From a virus, in IMG/VR virus record IMGVR_UViG_3300028837_001410, positions 1 to 41,628 of that record: a stretch of 41,628 nt of DNA. One strand, written 5' to 3'. The position numbers and the translations under genes are program-made. The stretch's first letter is position 1. Every line of letters starts with the position of its first letter. The notes beneath the pieces were generated by a model that did no database searches, was not told where the DNA came from, and saw only the letters and a list, made by a program, of their open reading frames with translations. Shown in pieces: positions 14,600 through 26,500 of the stretch.

Positions 14600-14621
14600 G
14601 GGGGCGGGCTGCCCCGCCCCC
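14600..14621 (-). promoter_or_regulatory. Strong GC hairpin before the adaptor gene
   Basis: Arms of nine bases (14600-14608 and 14613-14621) pair perfectly around a 4-base loop. On the minus strand the stem ends directly before the GGAGG ribosome site of the adaptor gene, with no U run, so it is not a standard terminator. It may protect the capsid and decoration mRNA or lower adaptor translation. Confidence 0.4.
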
Positions 14622-14646
14622 TGCTATTCAGTTGGTGTCAGTGCTC

Positions 14647-15600
14647 TCAGGCAGTTACGAAGTAGAACAGGTAGACGAAGAAGCGTCCTGCCGTGAAAGC
14701 CTCCTCAGCGATGGTGAAGGTGATCTCCTTGGCCGCCGTGGTCTTCACCTGGCCAGTCCCGGTGCCGTCGGGGATGATGTCGCGTCCCCCTTCGTCCCAA
14801 GGAGTTCCAGTGCCGATGGCGACAGCGGTCACGATGTCGTTGGCACCCTGAACGCTGATAGCGCCAGTGCCTGCATCAGTACCGCTGGTGCAGGTGGTGA
14901 TGACATCCACGCCACCGCCGATAATCACGGCGTTGTCAGGAATCGTCACCCCCAGCCCGATGGCACTGATCTCTCCACCATCCTCTGCAAAGTCGTACTC
15001 TGCGGTCGCGCAACGAAGGGCATTCAGTCCGCCCGACGGGTCGAAGACCGCAAGATGCTCCTCGTCAACGGACCCATCCGTGTAGTGCTCGGAGTCAATC
15101 GCATCGTCTGCGATTAGGGTCGCGTCGATCTGGTCTGCCGCGATGTGCTCCGTGTCGATCGAGCCCGCTACATAGTGCTGCGAGTTGATCGAGTCGTCGG
15201 CGATGTCGGTCGCGGAGAGCGCCAACGGGTTGCGTGGATTCAGGAGCGCGTGGGTCAAGTCGCTAACCCAGCCCACCACTTGCGTGGTAGCGCCAGCCGC
15301 GAGGCCGCTGTCGCCTGCCGTATCGCTGAGATACAGCGGGTCGCCAACTTCCCCGGCAACAGCAGCAAACGCCGCCTCCACCACGGCCATACGGAAGACG
15401 GTGATGGTGTCGCCATCGTCTCCGTCCTGGCCCGCGATGTACATGGCCAGCACCGCTGTAGCAGCGGCCTTGGCCAAAACCCACTCGTTCGAGGCATCAA
15501 TCCCGATGAGGTCACCTTCGAGCACGTCAGCCGCGAGGAGCACCTTGTCCCTTCCCCAGCCCTGAACAACGGAGCGAGGAGTCGTGTCTGTGTATGTCAT
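14647..15600 (-). CDS. Capsid decoration protein with fibre-type decapeptide repeats
   Basis: A 317-residue protein. Residues 1-125 (SVVQGWGRDKVLLAADVLEGD, GDPLYLSDTAG, QVVGWVSD) match the pattern of DUF2190-type decoration or cement proteins that follow the capsid gene. Residues 136-185 are five decapeptide units (for example GSIDTEHIAA and DAIDSEHYTD) of the same type as in the tail fibre. Residues 190-317 form a beta-rich C-terminal domain. The arrangement suggests a capsid-bound base, short stalk and exposed head. GAGAGGAG precedes ATG 15600. Confidence 0.7.
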   Translation of the reverse strand: MTYTDTTPRSVVQGWGRDKVLLAADVLEGDLIGIDASNEWVLAKAAATAVLAMYIAGQDGDDGDTITVFRMAVVEAAFAAVAGEVGDPLYLSDTAGDSGLAAGATTQVVGWVSDLTHALLNPRNPLALSATDIADDSINSQHYVAGSIDTEHIAADQIDATLIADDAIDSEHYTDGSVDEEHLAVFDPSGGLNALRCATAEYDFAEDGGEISAIGLGVTIPDNAVIIGGGVDVITTCTSGTDAGTGAISVQGANDIVTAVAIGTGTPWDEGGRDIIPDGTGTGQVKTTAAKEITFTIAEEAFTAGRFFVYLFYFVTA

Positions 15601-15615
15601 TTCTCTCCTCTCGGC

Positions 15616-16542
15616 CTATGCCATTGCTTCAGCGGTCACGCCGTCCAGCCTGGCCAAAGCCAGAGTCTGGTAGAGGGCCTGACCGCAATACCACTTGATT
15701 CGAGTACGGCTCGCGTCCTTAGTCTCCAATTTCTCGAAGAACTCGGTCTCGACGCCGCCGTTCTGGATGCCGCAAAGTCCGTCGCCTTCTCCCAGACGGA
15801 CAGCAAAGATGGAACTGGTGTCGCCAGTCGTGGGTAGTGCATAGGCGTCGCCGCTGATTGTCTCGGTCTGGAGGAGTTGCTCCGATGCAAGCAGCGGAGT
15901 TTCGTTCCATACCCCGAAGTAGTTGCCGTAGTCGTCGCGTTCGGTTCTGTAAGACGCAACGCCACGCAACTTCTCAGACAACACGCGTCGAACCTCTATG
16001 CTCATCACGATAAAGCTCGGCCTGCCGCCCTTGATCTTGTCGAAAAGCTCATCGAGCTTTGCAATGGTCAAGGCCGCGCCGGTGGTGCCGCTACCCATGT
16101 GAACTTGCTGGTCACTGGTGACTAGCCTGTGGTATCCATCGAAGCCATGAGTCGTGAGCACGCTCCCGTAGATCGACTGATACTCGAACTTGTAGGCCAT
16201 CAGCTTGCTCTTGATGGACATCTGAGTAGCCATCTGGTCGTTCAAGTTGGAGCGGGTCCTCTGAATGAGCGTGGGCACGTCGCAGTCTTCACCCAACGTG
16301 TGAAGGTTGAACGAGACCTGCGTAAACTCGGCTTCACTTGCTACCCATACCCCGTCCACGGGCCGGAAGTTGACACTACCCATCTTGAGTGGGTCTTCCC
16401 GGTTGATCGCCAGCGAGTTGCCGACGATCTCGATGAACGGGTAATGCTGGAGCATAGGCGAGACAGTGAGCATCTCTTCCACAACGCCTGGAGCCAACTT
16501 GTCTTGCGACAGGTTGGCAGACTCCAACAGGCTGACTGCCAT
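15616..16542 (-). CDS. Major capsid protein, HK97-fold type
   Basis: A 308-residue protein, MAVSLLESANLSQDKLAPGVVEEM at the N-terminus, with the mixed alpha/beta pattern of HK97-type capsid proteins without a large N-terminal extension. Segments GRPSFIVMSIEVRRVLSEKL and SIFAVRLGEGDGLCGI correspond to the P-domain spine region and late A-domain in this fold family. It is placed between scaffold and decoration genes, each 14-16 bases away, and has GGAGTAGGAG upstream. This is the standard head-gene order. Confidence 0.75.
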   Translation of the reverse strand: MAVSLLESANLSQDKLAPGVVEEMLTVSPMLQHYPFIEIVGNSLAINREDPLKMGSVNFRPVDGVWVASEAEFTQVSFNLHTLGEDCDVPTLIQRTRSNLNDQMATQMSIKSKLMAYKFEYQSIYGSVLTTHGFDGYHRLVTSDQQVHMGSGTTGAALTIAKLDELFDKIKGGRPSFIVMSIEVRRVLSEKLRGVASYRTERDDYGNYFGVWNETPLLASEQLLQTETISGDAYALPTTGDTSSIFAVRLGEGDGLCGIQNGGVETEFFEKLETKDASRTRIKWYCGQALYQTLALARLDGVTAEAMA

Positions 16543-16558
16543 TGTCTCCTACTCCCTT

Positions 16559-17299
16559 CTATTTCCTGGTCTTGCGCATCTCGGCCAGCTCTGCCGCGAT
16601 GCGCTCCCTTCCGTGCAACTTGGATTTCCCTGCACTGGGAAGGCCCTGGCCCAGTTGGGGAACTAGCTCGCTCGCTTGCTCGCCCATCTGTTCCTTGGTG
16701 ATGAGGTCCCGAAGCTCTTTCTCTCGCTTAGGGGTCTGTGCTGTGCTGCGGCGCTCAAGCTCCACCTCAACGCACGCCCGCATGAACTCCGGTAGGCTGG
16801 GGTACGTGCTCGCCTTCTTCGCCATCTCAGCCCGGAGGGCCTTGTCGCCAATCGTGCTCAAGGCTTGCGTCTGCATGTTGGTCAGCACACGCCCCAAGCT
16901 GTCCTTGGCCAAAGCCTCGACCAGGCCGCTCGTGCGAGACTGCTCGCGCACGTACCGCCCGTACTCCTCATCATCCATCGCGCTCTCGCGTTGCTGCCGG
17001 GCCTCCTCTTCCTCCTGCTGCTGACGCTTGAGCCGTTCTTGGTGAAGCATCTTGTCTTTCAGGCTTTGCGCTTGCCGAAATATGGTCGCCTGCGCTTGCT
17101 TGCTTTGAAGAAGCTCACCAATCTGCTCCGGCGTGAGGCTCGGCTGCTGGCCAACCGTTTGCTCCTGTGCCCCCGGTTCAGTGCTCGCAGAAGCTGGCGT
17201 GGGGGTGGTCGCAGCTTGCGCTATCGTAGCGGGTGCAACGCCACCAGCCGGTTCCTGCGGCTCCTCCCTCTGGGCCTCGGAAGCTGTCTTGCCTGCCAT
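16559..17299 (-). CDS. Scaffolding protein
   Basis: A 246-residue highly charged protein: an N-terminal Ala/Pro/Gln-rich disordered part, a long Gln/Glu/Arg coiled-coil region (about 75-130, LKDKMLHQERLKRQQQ) and a basic helical C-terminus ending ERIAAELAEMRKTRK. This is the typical composition of phage scaffolds that bind capsid through a basic C-terminal helix. It directly precedes the capsid gene. GGAGGAGGAG stands at the right distance from ATG 17299. No protease domain is visible. Confidence 0.75.
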   Translation of the reverse strand: MAGKTASEAQREEPQEPAGGVAPATIAQAATTPTPASASTEPGAQEQTVGQQPSLTPEQIGELLQSKQAQATIFRQAQSLKDKMLHQERLKRQQQEEEEARQQRESAMDDEEYGRYVREQSRTSGLVEALAKDSLGRVLTNMQTQALSTIGDKALRAEMAKKASTYPSLPEFMRACVEVELERRSTAQTPKREKELRDLITKEQMGEQASELVPQLGQGLPSAGKSKLHGRERIAAELAEMRKTRK

Positions 17300-17321
17300 T
17301 TCTCCTCCTCCCCTGCGCGGG

Positions 17322-17352
17322 GAAACAAAAAAACGCCGCTTTTCGGCGGCGT
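17322..17352 (-). terminator. Rho-independent terminator before the scaffold gene
   Basis: On the minus strand, ACGCCGC (17352-17346), loop CGAAAA and GCGGCGT (17339-17333) form a perfect 7-base stem followed by seven U and then GUUU. It stands after the giant gene and its small follower and before the scaffold gene, so some read-through or a separate start must feed the head genes. A second copy of the 5' arm lies upstream at 17373-17385. Confidence 0.8.
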
Positions 17353-17412
17353 TCGCGTTAGCGACTACCGGGGAAAAGCGGCGTTCCTTTACGGACTGCC
17401 CTTATTCAGTTG

Positions 17413-17550
17413 TTACTTGGAGCCTCTCTTGTGCGCCTTGCGTATTTCGCTGGTGGTCGGCTCTATTTTCAGCCAGCGCTCGAGCGCGTCGAGAATCATC
17501 AACAGCCCCTGGCGCAGACCAACCCAGAACTCGCGCTCGTTCACCCTCAT
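17413..17550 (-). CDS. Small 45-residue phage protein
   Basis: ATG at 17550 overlaps the last A of the TAA of the giant gene (TAATG); stop TAA at 17413-17415. The product starts MRVNEREFWVGLRQGLLMI and ends with a basic helix (EIRKAHKRGSK). The pattern of Leu/Ile helix with DALERWLKI and then PTTSEIRKAH is familiar from tiny phage proteins lying in head-gene modules, but their role is unknown to me. Confidence 0.6.
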   Translation of the reverse strand: MRVNEREFWVGLRQGLLMILDALERWLKIEPTTSEIRKAHKRGSK

Positions 17551-20500
17551 TATAGCATACTTTCCAGCCACATTGCAACTGGTGAACCAGCCTGCAAGGG
17601 CGATTGCAGCCCTCCATAACCAACGGCCTGGAGCAGCGGAGTCCGCTGTCTCGCCCTGGCCAAAGCCTCCTCTGCCCAGCGTGCGGGGCCGAACGCTGGC
17701 CCAGCCAGCCCCGGACCCATTGCCCCCAGGCCCAGGAGCATCTGCATCTCTTCCTCGGGGACTCCGCCGAAATAGCGCGAAAGGAGCGGGTAGGCGGCCC
17801 AGAAGCGTCTGCGCAGAGGGTTGGTGCGCCGCGAGATGCCCTGCAACAGATACGCGCCCATCGGGTCTTGCTGCGCGTAGAGGGCTCGCAGCGTAGCCGT
17901 GGGCATGTCCGGGACCACCCTGCCCCAGGCTGTGAGGGTACCCCGCGCCCGGCTGACCGCCGCCGTCTCTTCGGGCGTGAGCCCGATGTACTGCGGAATC
18001 GCCTGGTACTCTTCGTACAACCCGTAGGCGGTGATGAGGTCGGGCATCTCCTCGACGGCCCAAAGCTCGGCGGGCTCTCCTCGCAGGTCCTGAAGCACGA
18101 AGTCTCTGACGTTTCCGCGAATCTTGGTGCGCACCGTGTTGAGCATCCGGTACCTGGCCGCGTCGCTCATGTCAGCGTAAAAGTCTCGACTGATGAGCTC
18201 GCGCCACGCTGTGTCCAGCCGCTCCGTAGACAGCTCCATGATCTCGCTTCGCTGCTCCGGCTCGACCTCCATCGGGGTCCCGTTCACCGTGATAGTCCGT
18301 CCGGGCTCCTGTATGCCCAGGCCAAACCGCTTCACTTCGGGGATTCGGTAGAGCTTGCGGCGGGCCTCCTTGGTGGCCTCTTCCAGATTGCGATAGGCTC
18401 GGCGAACGGGGGCCGTGCCGCGTGTACCCAGGAGCCGCCGAACCACAGGCATCTGGCGCATCTGCTCAAGGGCAGTCAACTCTCGTACCCTGGCCTCACC
18501 GGGTACAATAGGCTTGTAGCCCAAGGCCTCCAGCGCAAGATCGCATCCCCACAGGGCGGCCCGACCAGCGCCCGCCGTGTTGTCAACGATGGCAAAGTCA
18601 ATGTAGCGCGGGCTCACCTTGAACTGCTTGCCCAACGCGATTGCTACCTTGCTCGTCTCGGGCCCGTACTGGTCCTCGGGAGGCCGTCCCTCCTCGCCCT
18701 GGGGCACCAAGTCGCGCTTGGTGAACATATCGCGGTTCAGTGCGATCTGTACGGCGGTGCCAATGACCGGCGGCGTGAGGATGGACAGGCTGGGGTCTAG
18801 CGGGGACTGCTCTAGCAGCCCCTCAAGACTGGCCCCCAAGAGGACCTCGACGACGCTGCGGTCTTCTTGCTCCCAGGCGGTGTTGAGCATCGCTTCCAGC
18901 CCGGCGGTTACAGCCGTTACAATCTCGGCTTTGGGAAGCTTCAGATAGACGGGGTACCTCTCGGCGACACTGCTCGGATAGCGGGGGTCGGGCTTCTCCT
19001 GCCCCTCGCCGAGCATCAGGATGTAGTTGTTTCGCCACTCGTAGTCGGGTATGTCCTTCGAGGACTTGAACCTCTTGTTCCACAGCCAGAAGACGATGGC
19101 TGGAACGGTGAAGAGCGCCGCCCTCGCCAAGGCCGTGCGCGGGTTGCGGCGGGCCATGTCGAACAACTTGTAGGCCGCCTGCGTTCTTGGGTTGATGAAT
19201 GGCGCCGCACCTTCATTCAGGACCCGCATCGCAAACCCGGCTTGGTCGAAGTTGATGGTGGAGTTCGCGCACCGGAAGGCCTGCTCCCGCCCCATCAGGC
19301 CCTCGTCGGCCAACTTCATCCAGGTCGCCAACCTCGTTCCTTGCTCCATCACCTCGTTAAGCCACGCGATCGCGCGCGGCAGCATGAGAGCAATGTCCTT
19401 CACGCTCTTGATCTCGATAGCTGCCCCGATCGGCCTAAGAGCCTCCACCCTCGCCCCGGTGAGTGAGGTTCTCATTATGCCGCCGGTGAAAGCCTGGGCC
19501 TGGGCTGCGTCGTGCCACACGTCCTCGTGGCGGATTGTCTTGATGATGCCCTGCGCCCAGGTCTTGCTGAATGGCACCAGGCCCTCTGTCCACCAGGCCA
19601 TCGCCACATCACGGAAGAGGTTGACCAAGGGGAAGTCCGGGTTGTAGACCACAGCACCCACTCGCAGCGGCCTGGCGATCTTCCTGAGAACGCCGCGAAT
19701 CAGCCCCGTCTGGTAGGCGTCCAAGCTGTTAGCGATTCGGGCGTAGGGCTCCGCTATGGTCACGGTTTCTATCTTGCCGTCCACCCGGTATTTCACCACA
19801 CCCCAGCCCTCGCGTTCGTGGTCTCCCCTCTCCACGAGCTTCTTGTCGAACTTTCTTAGCGCTGGCACAAGGCTCTGCTTGGCCAGGTTTCGGGCTACCC
19901 AGACCTGCTCTCGGATGACGGAACTGAACCACGCCTCCAGCGGGTCTTTCAACTGGCGCAAGCTGCCTTCCTTCAAGATGCGCTCGCTGAACACGCGAGG
20001 AGGCAACGGCTCATCCCCTCTCGATACGCTGGCCCAATCCAAGAGGTCGTCAAACCCTTGGCGGTAGAAGGGGAAGTAGTGCGGGTACCGCAGCCGACAC
20101 AGCGCGGCGTCTGCTGCGCTGATGTGGCCCCCGCGAACGCCCTCTTGAAGCTTCAACTGGTCGTTGATAGCCCAGAATGCGCGGGCCGCCGTCTCAATCT
20201 TGTCCCACAGCTCGGGCGCCAGCGTGGCCTGCATCTCCTCCAAGGCTGCCTCGGGACTCGTCACCCCACCCGGCAGGGCCGCTTCGGGATTGATCTGCTG
20301 AAGGTCCAGCATCCGCCAGGCTTCCATGTAGTCCTTCCACTCCTCTACATGGTCGGCGATAGGTCGCAAGACGGGAACGGCGTGTTGCTTGAGGAGCGAT
20401 TCGGCTCGAATAGCAGCCCCTCCCACCAGGCTGATCTCCTGGTAAACATCCATGCCCGTCTTTCGCTCGACGGCCTTGAGCGGGTCGTAGCGATCCAAGA

Positions 20501-23500
20501 GCTCCAGCGTCGCTTTGGAGAGAGCGCGCCTTATCCTGTCCTTGAGGGGCGGCTTCTTGGCTACCTCATCACGGCTCTTGCGCAGCAAATCCCATTCGCT
20601 GGTGTACTCTGGCACGCCCTCCTCTTCCGGCCACTCTTCGGGCAACTCTTCGGGTGGCGGCGGTGGCGGCTCCTCAGGTGGCGGTGGCACGCCAGGCGGC
20701 GCAGCCACGGGCACAAGCTCCTCCTCCGGCTCTTCGGGAGGTGGCGGCTCTATGAACGTCCCTTCTGGCGGCGGTGGCGGTGGCTGTATCGCCGCCATGC
20801 TTGGCCTGGGGAGTTCAGGGGCAGGTGCCTCGGGCACAACCTCTGGCGCTTCTATCGCCGTCACCGGGACGCCATATCGCTCCTGCAGGAACTGCGCCAG
20901 GGGCTCAACAGCCGCCTCGTGCAAAGCCCCAGGTATAACGAGACCCACAGGTTGCCCGCCTGACCGCACCTCAATCGCCGCTCGCGGCCCATGCTCGTAG
21001 AAAGCCGCGTCGGGATAGTTGCGCGCAAAGTGGGCGTAGTAGCGATCCAACATCAGTATCGGAGTGCCGTCACTGGTCTGGAACACCACATAGTCCTTTG
21101 GCGGCAGGATTCTCTCCAGCCGAGTCCCCTTGCGTTCTGCCGCTTTCGTGACGCCCACCGGCGTGAGCCTGGTGCCTGGCTCCCCAGGTACTATCTGGCC
21201 GAGGTTCATTTCGGTTGACCTCACGCGAACGTCGGCGTACTGCTCGGGCAGATCGGCTCCAATCTCGGCAAGGAAGCCGTCCGACCAGGCTTGCTGCTCG
21301 CCCAACTTGCCAAGCACGATTTCCTCAACGGCTGGCAGGTTCCTCTTTCGCAACACAGCCTTGAGTTCCTTTGTGGAAGGCTCGAATCCCACGGGCGGCC
21401 CGGTCTCTTCAGGTTCCGGCCACTCCGGAGCAGGCTCCGGTGCAACCTCGGGTACAACCTCCGGAGCAGGCGCCACAACCGTAGTCGCCGCCTCGTACCT
21501 CACCTGGATGCGAGGATTCAGCCGGGTCCCGCGATTCCGGATCCCTAGCTTTGGCCCGTCCGGCGTAAGCTGGTACAGCGTCCAACCGTCAACCACGGGG
21601 AGGTTATCCAGCTCTGCCTGTTCCTGCATCTCTTCCCAGGCCCGGAACTCCAGGCTCCGGTCGGCGGAGTTGCTCCACTGCACCGGCTCATACTCCGCCG
21701 CTTGTGCCCTGTCTCGGGCCCGCTCCAGCAGGAGATCGCCAGGGCTTCCCTCAAGAGGCTCGAAGGCTGCCTCCTCATACTGCTCGGGCACCTCCGGCAG
21801 AGCTTCCTCTGGCAGCGGCGCTATTCCGGGCAGTACTGGCTCCTCTCCCACTGCGGGTACAACTGCCGGTGCTATTTCGGGGGCGACGGGCCCCACCGGT
21901 TCCATCGGCTCCACAGGTTCCAGAAGTTCCGCAACAACTGGCGGTTCACTCGGCGGACCCAACGGTGCCTCAGCTTCCGGGGCCACTCCCTCCGTGATCG
22001 CCACGGCCTCTTCGCTTGGTGGAACAACGGGCACCTCCTCTTCGACCTCTGGGGGCACGGGTTCCGCGGCTGGCACCTCGCCACGCAGTATCTGCGCAGC
22101 CTCCTCCAACTTGTCAGCCGCCGCCTCCATCGGCGTCCTCTCGGGGGCCGCTTCTGGGACTACCTCCGGGGGCGCTTCTTCGGGCAGGACCTCGACGGGT
22201 GGTGCCACCGCCTCAGGCACGGCCTCGGCCTCCAGTATCTCCGCTTTGGCCTGGGCAATGGCAGCCTGCTCCGCTTCCAGGGCCTCGGTCAGGTCTGGCA
22301 TCTCGGTCGCGCCTGCTTCGAGCGCGGCCTGAATCAGTCGCACCTCTACCCGCAGCCGGGCCAGATCCCCCGCCTTGGCGAACGGCTGGGCAAGCAACTC
22401 AACCCACTGCTCACGTGCTTTCCCGCCCCGCTCGATCCTTCTCTCAACGACACCGATCTCCTTGGCGATGCCCTTCACTCTGTTGTTGAGCCGTCTCAGC
22501 CATCCCTTCGAGCTGGCGTCATCTTGCACATCGAAACTCTGCGTGCCGTAGTGCGGCACCACACCAGGACGAAGTGGGTTCGTGCTATACAGCGTCAAGT
22601 GAGCCTGCTGAAGAGGCGGACTGTACGCAATCTCCATCTCGAAGCCCTTGAACTCTCCAATCGTCTCGTAGTAGTAGGGCCTTTGCTTGTGCGATGGCAA
22701 CACGGCATTCTTGATCTGCCATTTCCTGCCCCAGGCCTTTTTGTGCGCCTGGATATAGTCCTGGAGGGCTTGGCCAGCACGCTTCTGTTCTGTAACCCGC
22801 TCCTCGCCAAGCGTCAGGGAGAAGCCCGTGGCCTCGGCCTGAGTGAGGTCTTGTCTGAGCTGCGCCAGGGTCTGCTCTCGCCAAGCTTGATCGTCGGCGC
22901 CATCTCTGAGACCTTTCTGCCCGCGAAGCCGCTGGTCGAACCAGCGTCCGTATGCGGCCACCACCTTCACAAGCTGATTAGACCGGACTGCCTCTTCATA
23001 GGCCAGCGGGTTGCCTGTAGCCAGAGACCGCATCTTGGCCGAATCCAGTATGTCGGAGTCGGTGCCTTCTATGGTGCGCTCCAAGACGTTGCGCTTCATC
23101 ATGCTCTTGATGGCCCGCCACTTGGCCTCCACGGTCTGCCAGATAACGCCGTCAAAGGAGCCCTCACAAAGGTACTGGTAGATCTCCACGCCCAGGCCGG
23201 TGTCGGTCACCTTCCCCTCGGCATCGAAGACAGGACCGTACACCTCGTTGCCCATCCGCAGTATGCGGCCCTCTCGCTGCTCAATGTCGCGGGGTCGCCA
23301 GGGTGTGTCGATGTGGTGCAAGGCTCGCACTCGCTCCTGGACGTTCACGCCCACGCCCAGCTTCTGGGTCGAGCCGATGAGCACCCGCACACGGCCACTG
23401 TTGACGCCCTCGAATAGGGCCCCCCGTTCCAGATCCGTCTTGGCGTCGTGGATGAAGGCGATCTCTTTGACTGGGATGCCCTCATGCACCAGGAGGCGCT

Positions 23501-26500
23501 TGAGCTCCCCGTAGGCCGTGGTGAAGTACTTGCCTTCCTCTTTCGTCTCCAGGTCCAACAGGGCCTCGGTCGTCTCCTCATCCAGGTCGAAGGCGTCCTG
23601 CATAGCCCGAGCTATCGCCTCTGCGGACTTCGGGGTGCCCATGTCCGCGAACACCAACTGGGTGCCCTTCTCCTCCATCGTCTCGCGGTAGATGCGCGCA
23701 ATGTTCTGTGAAGCCTTGGCCAGCTTGCCATGCAGCTCGAACTCGGGTGCTGGGACGTTCGCGGCCAACGGGTCTCGGCTGACCACATCCGCCACCATTC
23801 GAGGATCAAGGGCAGCAAGCCTGGCGTGTGTGTACAGCTTCAGATAGTTGTCTTGGGTGAGCGGCACCTTGCCTATGCGCTGGTCGATTCGCGCCACGAT
23901 GTATTCCATCCAGCGATCATGCCACTCAGTCCGGGGGGAGGTTATGGGAATGCGTGCGCCGGTTAGCAGCTTGGGCTTCTTGGCTTCCAGATAGGGCACG
24001 TCCTCGCCGAGCACGATGTCGGTTACCAACTGCCAGACGCGAGAGAGTTCCGGCATATTGGTGAATCGGGAGAACCGCGTAACCTGCCTATACGCGCCCT
24101 GCACTGTGTACTCGAGGTCGTCGCCCTCCTCTGCGTAGGTGGCGGCCCACGAGTCGAAGTGTCGCAACCCTTCCCGATCGAGGATGTCGGGCATCAAGTA
24201 GCGCATCGTGGTCCAGAGCTCGGCGATGGTATTGGCAATCGGCGTGCCGGTGGCAAAGACCAGCCCACGTCCCGCATGTTGCTTCCCCAAGTGCCGTACC
24301 TTCACCAGCATGTCGAAGGCTCGTTGTGAGTCTGTGTTGGAGAGCCCCTTGATGCGTGTCTTCTTCGTGGCGAACTTGAGGTTCTTGTACATATCGGATT
24401 CGTCCACGAAGAGTTGGTCTATCCCCAGCTCGTCCCAGTAGATGTGAACGTCCTGGCGTTCCCGCAGCTCGGCAATCTTGACCTGCAACTTCCCTTCTGC
24501 TGTCGCAACGGCCTTCTCCAGCGCGTTGGCGGTTGTCTCGTCCATACCCTCCTGGCGGAGCTCCTGGGCCGCATCGCGCATCTGCTGAATGAGTTGCCCG
24601 CGGACCTCCCCATACAAGTCCGGACTGGGCTGCAGCTTGGTGAACTGGGACTGGGGCAGAATGACCGCATCCCAGTCGCCAGTCTGGATGCGCGCCAGCA
24701 TCTGAGCCCGCTTGTCCGCAGCGAACTCGCTCTTATCCGGAGCCAAGATGCGAGCGGCCGGGTAGAGTCGCCCGAACTCAGTCACCCATTGCGAGAGCAC
24801 CTGGTTGGGCACGACGTAGAGGTTCTTGCGAGCCAAACCCAGGCGCCGAGCCTCCATGCCAGCCACTATCATCTCGAAGGTCTTGCCGCTGCCCACCTCG
24901 TGGGCCAGCAGCGTGTTTCCCGTTGCGAGGATGCGCCACACAGCGGCCCTTTGGTGAAGCATTAGCTCGATCTCTGGGTTCAGTCCCGCCAAGCTCAGGT
25001 GCGACCCGTCAAACGCTCTGACGACCCACCTGTTGAAAGTGCGATTGTAGATGTCCACTAGCTCTTCGGCCCGAGTCGCGTCCTCCCAGACCCAACGGGT
25101 GAACTCTTCACGCAACGCCTGTGCCTTGGCTTTTGCGGCCGCCGTCTCCTCGGCATCGGTCTGGGTGTGCCCCTGGACGTCCTTGTAGGTTACTTTCACG
25201 TCCCTACTATTAGCGATGGCATCCACCAACCTGTACGAGGGTCTCAGCGCAGTCCCCCAGGTCTCGCTCTCCAGAATGTGGTCGCCCTGCCTGCTCCGCT
25301 TGCGCCCCAAGGGAATGACCCACTGGCCGGTAGACGGAACATACTGGGCGCGTGGCCGTCTCTCGCCCGTTGTCGGCAACCCCGTGACGTGACACAGAAA
25401 GTCCTCCATCACTACGTTGGGCAGCCAGGGGGCACCCAAGCCCACGCTGATCTCGCTCGCTTTCAGGGGCTCGGGTTGCACTCCCTCCAGGGCAGTAACA
25501 TTCACCCTGAACTTGGGATCGCTCTCGGCTGCCTGGCGCGCCGCCGCCAGTTTGGTCACTACGTCTCCGGAGAGGTACTCGTCCGCCGTCAGCAAGGGGC
25601 CGTTCGGGTCGTCGTACACCAACTCACCCAGGGCCTGACGCGCCTGGGCTTCCGTGTTGCCCAGGAGTTCCGCGATACGGGCCAGGTCCGGTCGGCCCAA
25701 CTCGTCCAGGCAGATCAACAATCCGTCCCGAGCGGTCTCGGCGGACTCCGCTCGCTTGGGGGTGCGAATAGTCCGGCGATAGAACACGTCTGCCTTGATG
25801 AGTGCTTGGTCGCTGGCCTTGAGCTTCTTCTTTGGCCGCGTCTTCTGAGCGCCCTCTTTCGTAACCGGCTCCCTCATCGCGTCGGCCATAGCCTCATCCC
25901 ACTTCTCCAGGGCGAGAAGCGGGGCGCGTTGCACGGCCGCCATAGCTCTCCAGTTGACATCCCGGTGTAGAGCCCCGTGCTTGGCGGTGTACTTGTCGTA
26001 CTCCTCGTTCAGCTTGGCCAGGGCCTCCTGGTAGTCTGTCTCGGGCCAGCCCTCGCGCTGCGCCGCGTACACGTCATCCAGCACCTTCAGAATGCGTAGC
26101 TGCCCCCGGATGCGAGGCTTGTTGGTGTTCGGGCTCCTTATCTCGGCCACCACAAACTCGCGGCCAACGCGCTCCAGTATGGTGACGCCGTCTTCCGAGA
26201 GGACGTAGGCTCCGGGCTTCACGCTCAGGTCTATGGGAGCAGGAACCGTGCTGGGGGCAGCCTCCTCGACGGCCCCCGCTGCTGGGTTGAGGGCGTTCTC
26301 GGGCAGGCGCGCCACTGCCTCGGCCAACTGCTCCGCGAGGACCCGGTCAGCCAGGGGCTCCACGGTATACTCACCGCCCCGGTACATGGCGCCGGTCATG
26401 GCCTCTTTGCCCAGGATGTTCTCGGGGTGGTTGTCGTAGTATTCGTTTCGAGCAACTTCCGCTGGCTCGTAGTAGCCCCGCCGGAACTTCCTCTTGGGCG

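Noticed and set aside
17413-18063. A 216-residue minus-strand frame overlapping the end of the giant gene
   Set aside because: Only its last 45 residues, after the TAATG overlap, look like a protein; the rest is an out-of-frame copy of the giant gene.
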